A DNA stretch of 64,000 nt. Source: Blasia pusilla (taxonomy: Eukaryota > Marchantiophyta > Marchantiopsida > Blasiales). The DNA is taken from the NCBI GenBank assembly GCA_050084515.1, contig CM114271.1, positions 1,922,001 through 1,986,000 of the forward strand, written 5' to 3'. A program made the position numbers and the translations under genes. The notes under the pieces are model-generated. The model did not search any database. It was not told the DNA's origin and was given only the letters and a program-made list of their open reading frames with translations. Positions 11,498-21,215 of this stretch are shown piece after piece (the first letter of the stretch is position 1; every line of letters starts with the position of its first letter).

Positions 11498-12932
11498 TTA
11501 CCAACATAAAAAGGCGGATGCATGCCAACCTGGCACCATCTCCTCATCAACCTCGCCATGCCATCTAGCCCCAGTTGTATCCTGTTGGCTAGTACATGGG
11601 TTCCTACTCAACCCATCAGCATCAAGGTTGGCAACTCTAGGTCTATGTACCACCTGGAAGTCATACTCCTGTAAGATAAGAGCCCACCGTGCAAGCTTCC
11701 CTGTAAGCTTGTCCGACTCCATCAACCACTTGAGCGGTTGGTGATCAGTAACAAGGGTAAAGTGGGTGCCAAACAAGTAACACCTAAAGTGTGCCACAAC
11801 CCACACTACTGCCAAGCACTCTCCCTCATATGAACTATAGCGCGACTCCGCTGCATTATTCGAACGACTTGCATAGGCCACCACAAACTCCATGTGCTCA
11901 TCATCATGTTGTGTCAACACCGCTCCAAGTCCCAACCTACTCCAATCGTGTGTAATCTGAAATGGGCGCCCTCGATAGGTCTCCTCAAGATAGGCGCGCC
12001 ACCAATCGGGCCTTAAGCTCCACAAAAGCTCTCTCGATCATCTCCCAAAGTGCCACTCTTGATCTGATTTCAGCAATTGGTTCAAAGGCTTTGCCATAGC
12101 ACTAAATCCTTTCACATACTTCCGATAGTAGTTCGCCAATCCCATGAATGCTCGAACTCTACTCACATCTACCGGACGTGGAATAAGTGCAATAGCCTCC
12201 ACCTTTGCTTGCTGAACTCCCAAACCACCTGGATAGATCACATGACCCAAGTACTCAACATCCTCATGGAAGAACTTACACTTTCCTGGATGCAAACGTA
12301 GACCATGAGCTTTCAACCGCTCAAACACCATATGCAAATGTATCTGATGCTCCTCCACCGTGTTACTGAACACCAAGATATCATCAATGTAACACCGAAC
12401 AAAATCCAACCCTTCTAGGATCTTGTCCATCACTCTTTGAAACTCGGCAGGTGCATTCTTCAACCCAAAGGGTAAGAATTTCCACTAGTACAAACAATCC
12501 TTGCCATGAGAGTTGACACCCCACGAATCTTTGTCTTGGCCTTGTCACTCTCCGAATCGGCAATTGATGGTATCTGCCCGAAGATCCAAAGTATCTGAAA
12601 ATCTTTGCCTGTACCACCACATCAAAGATCTCTCAGGTGTAGGCATGGCATACCTATCGGCCTTGGTTTGCCGATTGATAGGGACGGTAATCTCCACACA
12701 TCCGCCTATCCGTGTAGTTGCCATGCATATCCTTTTTAGCAAGCATGACGGTGGCCGATGCATACTCTCCATGCGACAACTCCACTAATCCAGCCTCCAA
12801 AAGGTCCAACGTCCTACTCTGAATCAAGTCCCTCTCCATATCACTATATCGGTAGGGACGACGGAAGATTGGCGTATCACTAGCCAAATCAATCCGTATA
12901 CCGAGTCCAACCAGAGAACCCAACTCCTTCAT
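11498..12932 (-). pseudogene. pol: Element 2 reverse transcriptase and RNase H (broken)
   Basis: RT: IFRRPYRYSDMERDLIQSR, MCGDYRPYQ, LKNAPAEFQRVMDKILEGL-like block and catalytic RCYIDDILVFSN (within 12463-12038). RNase H: VVAYASRSNNAAESRYSSYE, CLAVVWVVAHF, TLVTDHQPLKWLM and VANLDADGLSRNPCTSQ (12025-11498). The RNase H part is a long uninterrupted reading. RT is broken between 12650 and 12463. Confidence 0.9.
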
Positions 12933-12951
12933 GCTAAAGGCAAAACAACTC

Positions 12952-13494
12952 CTATAAGCATGTAGGAGGCGTGTCAGCGTCGTTTCTCACCTCCCGTAAG
13001 CTTGGGCCCAAGTAATGGCTCCCAAGTCTCCTCCTTTGGCACACTAGAGGGAGAGGGCGATGCCATTGGTCGCTACTCATAACCCCCTCACAAGATGGTA
13101 CACCCTTAGCTACACCATCATCTGAGCAAATAACTCCTCCACCAGCATGAGCAACCAACTCCACATGCCCAGCCATTACATCCCATTTACTCCAAGGATG
13201 CAAAATACTACTCTCCTCGCCCCCAGCCGATGCCTCTACCGTCCCGGTAGCCATCGAGCTCATTACAAGGGGTGGAAGACCCTGAGACATAGTCCGAAGT
13301 CGATTTGCTCGACCATACCAAGACTCAAAATCCAAGTCAAACAATTCAGGTCCATGGCCTGACCCAACACATGACGTCGTGAAGCCTCGGAAATAGAAGC
13401 AACGGGCATTTGTCACACCAATAGCAAATCCCATCGCGACGCTCTCTCGATCAAGTGTTAGGCTCCACCAAGCCGCCGCACATAAGAATCCCAT
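12952..13494 (-). pseudogene. Element 2 methyltransferase-RT linker (open, unknown)
   Basis: An uninterrupted 180-residue reading between the methyltransferase and RT. It contains ELFDLDFESWYGRANRLRTM and Gly/Ala-rich stretches. I recognise no domain. The same interval in element 1 is broken and in element 3 deleted. Confidence 0.5.
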
Positions 13495-14440
13495 ACAAGC
13501 CCCGGACCACCTTCCCTGTAGGCATGTGACGAGGGAAAACTCACAAATGTGGGTAGTGCCATCCTAGGCTGGCCCACACGGTTCACCACTGCCATGGGTG
13601 ACCGATCAATAACCCTCACCACTTGAGAAAGTCGCCCAAGATATCAAGATACTATCCTTTGAAGGCGAGGATCCCAGACCGCATCATATGCTCGACGTAG
13701 AACCTCCCTAGGCAACAAGTTTGTCCACCACAAGCGTGGGCGATGTGCACGCTGAGCCAACTGCGCATTTGCATCCAACAACACCACCTGGTCCAATCCA
13801 AGACCGCACCTCATGAACACTCGCCATCATCCGGGTCCGAGTGTCACCCAACAATGGAACATTCTCCAAAATGTAAGCTAGAGCACGTGCCTGATGAACC
13901 TGAAGATGTCGTAACACCCGTAACATCTCCCAAAACAATCGAGACCTAGGGTCATGTAATCCCTCACCACGACCAGACGTGTATGACCCTGACATGGCCA
14001 TCCAGCAATCACCAAATCCACAGGACCAACCCTCTCAAGGTCCTGCGCCCCCAACAATGCAATGTGTGATGGTAAAGCACGCTGGTACCCACGAATAGCT
14101 GATGGCGACAACAACTCGGGATATCTCGCATCAATCGACCAATATGTCGGGATGAGACTCTCTGGGCCGTCTCATCTCGCTCCACATACACGTATCTCCG
14201 CACAGGAATACCGGCCTGCAACACTACAGCCAAACCAGTGCTAATCCCACCAAAGAGATCTAACACACAAATGCCCTCCGACGGATACTGCCATACAATG
14301 GGTGTAGTATCCAAAGGGATAACTAATGGACCAGAAGTAGGAGTCCGTGGGGCCTCCTCTTCCTCGTGAGGTATAATGACCTCACACCAAGCCTCTGCAC
14401 TAGGCGATCGCCTCTGCCGTAGTGCACCGCTGAACTCCAA
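13495..14440 (-). pseudogene. Element 2 C5-cytosine DNA methyltransferase (frameshifted)
   Basis: Motif I reads GICVLDLFGGISTGLAVVLQ, followed by RRYVYVERDETAQRVSSRHI (cofactor-binding region) in the 14440-14009 frame. After a frame change come RVGPVDLVIAGWPCQGH (motif IV with the catalytic Cys), then GRGEGLHDPRSRLFWEMLRV and AYILENVPLLGDTR (motif VI with intact ENVP). The C-terminal motif region is degenerate. Motif I and motif VI are better preserved here than in element 1, but frameshifts still separate them. Confidence 0.87.
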
Positions 14441-15006
14441 AGTGGCACATCCAACGATGAGGATGCCACTGCTGCAAAAATAAGGACCTCCTCTACCTCC
14501 TCATGCGCAGGAGAATCCATAGCAGAAAAATTACCCTCCAAAAAGTCTCCTGGCCAAGTGACTACTCCACTAAAACCAGCCACAGATGCTAACATTGTTG
14601 GGAAGACCCTCTGGTCGAGCCCCGAAATAAATCTCACAGAACTTGGCTCATACGTCCATCCCTGATGCCAACCAGGTGTAAGACGCTGTCTCGATCCGGT
14701 AATCCATCCGAAAACCCATCGGTACAACATCGCTCCTCCAACTAGTACATCATACGACTCGGCCGATGTGACTACCGCAGATACTCCCAACCGGGAGCTA
14801 TCAGTCGCATGATCTGGTCTCAACTGTACAGAAAAATTTTCCCGTGTCATGAATTGAGACCTATCATTGGCTCCTCCAAGTGATGTTTGAATCTGGAATG
14901 GGCAAGGCTCAAGCTCGACCTCCGAATACCCAAACCAATACATGCCGCCTTTCCCAACATCAAGGTTGGGCACCGAGTCTAACAAGACTCTATCTGGTCT
15001 ATACAC
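14323..15006 (-). pseudogene. Element 2 protease-like region and unknown segment before the methyltransferase
   Basis: Contains RVLLDSVPNLDVGKG, a degenerate version of the D-x-G-A protease site, then AESYDVLVGGAMLYRWVF, the conserved block also seen in elements 1 and 3. After that comes about 110 residues (SVAGFSGVVTWPGDFLEG, FAAVASSSLDVPLWSS) aligned with the unknown segment of elements 1 and 3. The last part overlaps the start of the methyltransferase reading in another frame. Confidence 0.62.
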
Positions 15007-15496
15007 TGTCTGTAGGACTCACCAATCGGAAGATCCCACCGGTTGTCCAACATACATACACCAGGTGTAAGCCTCTCACGATCAATGGTGGCCGGGTGGT
15101 AATGCATCCATCTTCGCCATTTCTTTGCTCGCTAAGTAGCATGGTACTCAATGCTACACGACATAGAGGGTCGCTCCACCGCAACATCCTCATCCACCTC
15201 AACACGTGTAGCAAGAACACCCCACGTTCACACAATGTGGTCGCTAGCTGAAATACTGAGCTAAGTCAACTCCTAAAGCCATCGGCTCCGTGGGCGAAAA
15301 CAATGGGGATCCCAACACTAAAGTTGCCATCCGCACATCTTGATCGATCTTGCATCCGTGTCTACTACACGCCGATGTAGATGCCTCGATCCCCAATGTC
15401 GGCTCAATAGGCTGCGAGGAACCATGGATGGAGTCCTAAGCACCTCGAGACAACAAGAATGATGGGAAGCCTAGCCTGCCTCCCAGCCTCACCCCT

Positions 15497-17069
15497 CTAT
15501 GGGTCCAACTCCACAGTAGCACCACGTGGCTCTGACGTTCGAGTGGCTCCTCTCATAAGTGCAGCTGATGCCTTAACCTGTGCTGCACTCGCCATATAAG
15601 AGAGATCATCCCCTCCATAAGAGGTGGAAGCTCCTACTCCCGAACCTGATCTATGCTGGATACCAGCCATAGTAGCCAACTTCTGCTCCAACTGCTCAAT
15701 CCTGGCAGCCATAGCTGACTCTGTCGTAGTGGTAGGGTTGCCACCGTAGGCTCTCCAACCACTGGTCCACCTCTACCACCTCGACCTCTCAGAGCTACTC
15801 CACCACGGCCGCGGCCTGATCTCAACTCTGGATGAAGATCAAAGCAACGCTCTCGAGGATGACCTGGTGTCCCGCAATGATCACACTGAGTTGGGGCCGA
15901 CTGAGACCCATCCTCCAAAGTCCGTCTCCCATCCTCTTGGGGACAAAACTTCCTAACATGATCACCTCCACATGTCCAACATGACTGTCCTTGCTGCGGG
16001 GCAGCAAATGAAGGCAATGGTCTCTGCGCAAGTGTCCCTCTAGGACTTGACTAAGGTCGTGTGTACCCCCCACGACTCCCACTACTACTACCACCACCAC
16101 TACTACGAGACTGTGAGGTGGGCGGTTGAACACGAGAAGTAGTAGTTGTATCCCTACTGAATGCGGATGTCACCACTCTCTCCTTCACCATGTTAAGCTC
16201 AATCTTCTCAGATAGAGCAAACACATGGGTCAATGTGGGTGAATCATCACTCATAAGAGTAGCATCACGTACCCTACGGGCGCAAATCTCTGTCCAAGAT
16301 CCCATACCAAAAGCTGGATCGCTCGATCCTCAATCACACCCTGGGTAATGAAATCAGCGTCGATACGAGTGTATGCCTCACGAAGACTCTCACCGTCTTT
16401 CGCTCAAATTCTGAAGATTCCTCAACTTTTCCGTCTTCACTCCCTGATAGTTCTTCTTCAACCTCTTGAAGAACTCTGCAATCGAGATGAACGATGGTGG
16501 GGCACTAGTACCTCCACTAGTACCCCCCTCCGGCCTCGCACTGCACCACTCAACGTCGGGCTGGCTAGCATAGTAGGAGCACTACTACCAATACCACCAT
16601 GGGTGATAGACACATAGCCTGGAGACCAATATTGTCTCCATGCCTCAATCTCAGCAACATGGTCCTTCCTAAACTCATGGTTATCATCCATGGGTGGTCC
16701 TTCCAAGTGCTGAAACAACCCCTTCCAAGCCAAGAAGGGTGTAAACAACGTGGCGTTCCGCAACATCTGCATATCACACCATGTATCAAACTCCTGCATG
16801 AAGTCCTCCAACTCAATGGTACCCACTACACCCGAGTATCGTCGTGGGCCCTTCATGGCCCCATATCCACCGTCCATGTCCCAAATCAATGGAGCTGCAA
16901 CACTCGATAACAACGTAGAAGACTCGGTGTTTGGAACACCCTCGTCCTCCTCTTCATCAACCGTCGGAAGTGGAAAAGGTAGCCGATACCTAAATCCACT
17001 CCGTGTGAAACCACCATTGTCCGCACCACGGTCCCCAACCAGACCACTCGACAGCTCCGTGATGACCAA
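15497..17069 (-). pseudogene. gag: Element 2 gag with two zinc knuckles (broken)
   Basis: The first part (17069-16458) reads RRYSGVVGTIELEDFMQEFD and LFQHLEGPPMDDNHEF, homologous to gag of elements 1 and 3. After frame changes, 16017-15634 encodes two zinc knuckles (CWTCGGDHVRKFC and CDHCGTPGHPRERCFDLHP; the second keeps all ligands) followed by an RGRGG-rich basic segment. 15712-15497 contains a short coiled-coil-like piece (MAARIEQLEQKLATMAG). The RG-rich tail would bind RNA. Confidence 0.82.
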
Positions 17070-18024
17070 CGCCGATGCCGCACCACCACCAAATTACCCA
17101 AGTGATGTCGATGTCGCTCTATTATTGTAGCTCTCCTAGCTATGGGTGTAGGCAACCTAACCTCTCATCACCACAAGAAGCCTCCCATGGTCTACTGGTC
17201 ATCACTCCAGCCTCACTATCAGTAGCACACATGAGTAACACTACTCTGGAAATCAGCGTCAACCCTAACAATGGGCGCGCAAGCAAGAAGCACGATGGAG
17301 GGGATCCAAACACATGAAGTCCAACGACAACCCTCCAATCGCAAATGGAAATCAAGGTAACACAATCCACCAAACGTGGTGCCCCCCTGAATCCACAAAA
17401 CCCACCACACAATTCTAACGCAATAGCTACTCCGCCGCGGGTCGATGACGTACTAGTCGAACTTGCAGCACCTGAAAATATCACCTGCATGGAGAGGCTA
17501 CACCGTACTATGCGCTAGAGGTACATCAACCAAAAACCTGAGATGCATAAAGCGCCTAACACATCTCCGAACAGCACCAAATGAGCTACAACAGTGTGTA
17601 CACTGGCATAGTTAAGAACTCAACAGTTAAGCGTCCTCCAGGCAGAATAGCCCAAAGATGGGTGACCAGTTATGCAAAACTCAAATCCCAAATCCTGCAA
17701 AAATTACCTCACGCCCAAGCAAGCAAGCTTGCTTGCTTGCTCCTTGCTCCTTGCTCCTTACTCCGCCTCTCACGCCCACTCGCCCCGAGCTACCACGAGT
17801 TGCCTCGAAGCCTCGAAGCCTCAAAGAACTGACTGTTCTTTGAGGGCACTCCACCTTATATCCTCCAACCTAAGAGCGGGCCCTACTGGGAAAGTCACCC
17901 CCAACTGAGTAACCCCCAACCCTATGTATGGAACCGCATCTCTACCAAGCCACTACGGTCCTACATAAGGAATGGCCTCTACTAGCACACCATACTCTAC
18001 GACATAATCCGTATGGTCATGACA
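17070..18024 (-). repeat. Element 2 leader and partial A1 block
   Basis: A1 homology to A2 covers about 17820-18024, from TGTCATGACC to the conserved CAGTTCTTTGA. Beyond that the sequences diverge abruptly, so A1 is shorter than A2 by about 160-175 bp. The leader (17070-17820) includes a CTTGCTCC-type short tandem stretch near 17725-17760. No coding region is convincing. I could not identify a primer-binding site. Confidence 0.6.
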
Positions 18025-18464
18025 ATCGGGATACGTTGAGGTATGCGACTATTCAGGGTGGTGGTTAACGACAAACTATCCGGAGGTTTCATTAGGGAGA
18101 TTATGTCTACTTGCAACAGACGGCACCGACGATGTTGGATGTGACTGTAGGGCGCACTATCTTGAGAGTACGTGACGTTTTGCCATCCGGTGTTCTCTTG
18201 CTGGAGGGACGCGATGGTATGGTATGGAAGGACCATGTGCGTAATTGTGCACCATGTCACCTTCCTAACATTGATGGTACATTGGATCCGAGCTTAGTAG
18301 TAGTTCCTACAGGCTTGTGTTGTATGTTGTGTGGTTATGCTCGTGGTGCGGTCACAATACTAGTCTATGATGGTTTTTCGAGAGGTTGGCATATGGCATG
18401 TCCGACGCCACCTCTCACTAGGGTTCCTTGGGGACGATGGATGTGTCCCAGATGTACATAGAGG
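18025..18464 (+). pseudogene. Element 1 integrase C-terminus with PHD finger
   Basis: Continuation of the integrase after element 2. It contains LLEGRDGMVWKDHVRNCAPCHLP and then a PHD-type Cys4-His-Cys3 zinc finger: CMLCG, YDGFSRGWHMAC and WMCPRCT just before the stop. In this copy the second Cys pair is mutated to Y and F; element 3 keeps CDGC. PHD fingers commonly bind histone H3 tails, so it may guide integration in the place of a chromodomain; that is inference. The domain is present in all three larger copies. Confidence 0.85.
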
Positions 18465-18648
18465 AGATACTAGGTAGGTTTCGATACTGACTTTTTCTCT
18501 GATATGGATGAGAGGAAGGCGACTAACAATGGGGCCACATGAGCACCCGACCTTCTTGCTCTTAGCGTCCGAGAGATGTATGTTATGGTAGGTAGGGATA
18601 GATGGCTATCTAGAGTTAGAGGGACCTAACCACCAGCTAGGGGGGCGA
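18465..18648 (+). promoter_or_regulatory. Element 1 3' untranslated region and polypurine tract
   Basis: A non-coding stretch after the PHD stop, ending in a purine run (AGGGGGGCGA, about 18639-18648) immediately before block B1. Elements 2 and 3 have the same purine run at the equivalent place (9798-9806 and 31692-31702, minus strand). A polypurine tract primes plus-strand synthesis and normally lies just before the 3' LTR. Here it lies before B1, not before the TGTCAC block. Confidence 0.7.
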
Positions 18649-19225
18649 TTGGAGATATTTGGTACTTCTTGTCTCGTTTTTTGGATGCTATGAGTTAGCA
18701 TGGGATCGTGCGTGTTTGTGTGTGTGTTCGGTGACAGCGATGTATGTTGTGTAGCGATGTGTATGCGCACGACAGTTGTCACTTGGTTTATGATAGATCG
18801 GTGAGATCTAGTAGAGCGTCTTCAAGAGTAGTGGAAGACATGCCTAGGAGTTCGAGGATGACTTGGGAGAATATGTTACCATGGAGAGAGCTTGGGACAG
18901 GGGAGGGGTATATATCCCAAGGAGAGAGAGCTTGAGAGCTCATTCTCTCTTTGTTGAACCTCTTGGCATGAGGCGGCGGAGCTATGATCCCTTGCCTTGT
19001 GAGTGTAACCCAAGCCTCTCATTAGGAGAGTGGGTTTGGTTTGATATGAGAGAGAGTGCACACCTTTGAGAGCTATGGTGTGAGATTGTGTAGAGAGAGA
19101 TTGGATCTTACTTTAATTGGAAATATTTGGTACTTCTTGTTTCGTTGTTTGGATGCCATGAGTTATCATGGGATCGTGCGTATTTGTGTGTGTGTTCGGT
19201 GACAGCGATGTATATGCGCACGACA
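18649..19225 (+). repeat. Element 1 terminal repeats B1-A2-B2
   Basis: B1 is 18649-18774 (TTGGAGATATTT to GCGCACGACA). The dinucleotide GT follows, then A2 (18777-19116), then B2 (19117-19225). B1 and B2 are near-identical apart from a short deletion in B2. A2 matches A1 but lacks about 177 bp, equivalent to 349-525 of A1; the break is at repeated TGAC. The insertion ends at B2 and is followed by the CCAT duplication. Confidence 0.85.
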
Positions 19226-19229
19226 CCAT

Positions 19230-20556
19230 TGCAAGGCCCCACATCAATTTTGGGTTTTATTCCAAAGACACTTTGAAGTCTATCCCATCTCTTTGGAGTT
19301 GCACGCAAGGTTGCACACAAACGGACAAGTCCACGGACATGCGCGGCTTGCACCCGAGCCCGCCGCGCAGACTTGGGCTGGCGGAGCCCATACCCGTTGT
19401 GCGGCTTGCGTCAGACCCGCAACTAGGCTTGCAGGGTAGGCTCAAGCCCACACACGACTCGCATGGCGGGATGGAGGCCCGCATAGAGCCCGCCCAATGC
19501 TCGTGAAGGGCCCACCATGCAAGCTCTACGCGGGCCTCCAACCCGCCATGCCGGTCATGCGCCGGCCTAGTTGCAGGCCACACAACGGGTGGGGGTTGCC
19601 GGTGCCCGAGCCCGCACGGACATGTCCATCCATAAGACGGACATAAGTCCGCGGACCTGGACATATCCGCAGACCGTGGTTGCACGCCATTGGAAACTAG
19701 TCTTGAACCAGAGATTATGTTGAGGCGACATGCACGCATGCCGCGGTGAGTGAATGAATATATGTTACTCCATCGTACTCCATTTATTTTCAATTTGGTC
19801 ATGATATTCATTTTTGCATTTGCATCGCTTCGGACTACATTTGATCAACAAACCCCATGGTGATTCTTGGCTTGAAAGGAAACCTTGTTGAATTAATCCT
19901 AATAGGAATCTTCCATTCGTGTCATTTCACAATACTCTTTGAACCTCGATAGCAACCAAAGCAAACAACAACCATGAGGAAATCTCCATGTAGAGGAGGC
20001 TCCTTTGACAAGTGAGGAAAGGGATTTTCATTCGGATCTTGATAGAAACCACATGCATATCACGTGTATTTTCAATGTCTTGCCAAGAAATTAAAAAAAT
20101 AAAAATAAATTATACCAAATGATAACTTTAATATTAAATAAAAACCAATCCGTGGCCCTCAGAGGGGTGGGAGAGAAAATAATCAATGAATATGTGGATA
20201 AGACCGTAAGGGACCTCATTTCCGCGACCAATATATGTTTCCCTTAGACAATCCAAGAAAATATAGTAGTCCTTTGTAGAAACCTTAGACATGCAGTAGT
20301 AGTAAGGGCAGCCAGGACACTGCACAATTTCTGCACTCAACCTCTCGCCCATGGGACTCGGCTCTAAGGCCTTTTGGGGTTAAATGAGAGTTATCCCACA
20401 CGTGGCCTTATGAGGAGTATGTATGTATGGCATTGTAAGGATCATACTTGAAGGTTTAGTGGGTTTGTATTTTGGGGTGCGTTCAAGAGAAGGTGATGGA
20501 AATTCAAAATAAATTCCCACTTGTGATCATGTGGAGGCGCCTTAAATAATAATATA
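19230..20556. repeat. Intergenic DNA with a GC-rich foldback element
   Basis: About 19318-19682 is unusually GC-rich and forms a long imperfect inverted repeat centred near 19505. The left arm has GCAACTAGGCTTGCAG and ATGGCGGGATGGAGGCCCGC; the right arm carries their near-complements. It resembles a foldback or MITE-type element. The remainder (19690-20556) is AT-rich and shows no gene. Confidence 0.6.
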
Positions 20557-21215
20557 TCTATATAATAATGGGTGACCACATATGCACAATAAGACAAAAT
20601 AGGAAACATCCTTGAATTTTGTTTTTTGAGCCCTATTAGATGGGTAGAAATAGAACAAAGGAAATGAATAGGGATGTCAGTTGAATATATATTAATAAAT
20701 AAATAAATAAATAAAATTATAATGGGTCATTTTAAATATCACTAAAAATAAAAAAATGATAAATAACCAAAATTTTAGAATTTCTACCTCAATTCATATT
20801 TGATGAAAAAAGGAAAAAAAATTTTTATGGAGTAGATTTTGTTTAAATTTTATGGAAAAATAAAATTACTTAGTGTATTGGGATATCATTTCAATTTGAA
20901 TGGAGAATTGTAATTATTAAGAATAGTGAAATGTTATTACTCTTCTAAGATTTTAGAAAATAGAAATCATATTTAAAATTTGAAGTCAATAACATGGCCA
21001 TTTTTAAAAATAATTATATCAATTCACATGTGATATTTTGGGAAAGGAAAATAAATTTGAACGGAAAAGGAAAATTATTCTGTTAACTAAAATTAACTAA
21101 GATTTTGAAATGTGAAAATTTCTTATTCTTTTTAGATTAAAAAAAGGAAATTTTACTTAAATTTTAAAATTAAATTAAAATTTAAACATAGTTTTAAAAA
21201 TTATTATTGACACCT
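20557..21215 (+). mobile_element. Helitron-like element, 3' end lost
   Basis: Starts A|TCTATATAATAATGGG. Its body is AT-rich and shares blocks with the complete element at 62833-63460 (for example TTGAATTTTGTT, ATTAGATGGGTA and TTTATGGA runs). The expected CTAG|T end with hairpin is not found; homology fades after about 21215-21250. No transposase is present, so it is a non-autonomous, truncated copy. Confidence 0.55.

Larger units (their letters stand above)
9222..18024 (-). mobile_element. Element 2: related methyltransferase/PHD retrotransposon nested in element 1
   Basis: An 8.8-kb minus-strand element inserted in the integrase reading frame of element 1 with the exact duplication ATCG (9218-9221 and 18025-18028). 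Its ends read TGTCATGACC and GCACGACA. Domain order matches element 1: gag, protease, methyltransferase, RT, RNase H, integrase, PHD finger. Its terminal repeats differ in sequence from those of elements 1 and 3 but have the same B1-A2-B2 order at the 3' end. It is a second subfamily, younger than element 1. Confidence 0.9.
263..19225 (+). mobile_element. Element 1: Ty3/gypsy-like retrotransposon with methyltransferase and PHD finger
   Basis: The element starts TGTCACG and ends GCACGACA, flanked by the exact 4-bp duplication CCAT (259-262 and 19226-19229). Without nested element 2 it is about 10.2 kb. The order is repeat A1 (263-778), leader, gag, protease, unknown segment, C5-methyltransferase, RT, RNase H, integrase (split by element 2 at 9222-18024), PHD finger, polypurine tract, B1, A2 and B2. 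The RT-RNaseH-IN order and the H2C2/DDE integrase place it in Ty3/gypsy. Many stops and frameshifts make it non-autonomous. The terminal repeat order is not that of a normal LTR pair. Confidence 0.9.

Noticed and set aside
263-19225. Classification as a DIRS/PAT/Ngaro element because of the split direct repeats
   Set aside because: The pol region has an H2C2/DDE integrase and the copies have 4-bp target duplications. I see no tyrosine recombinase.
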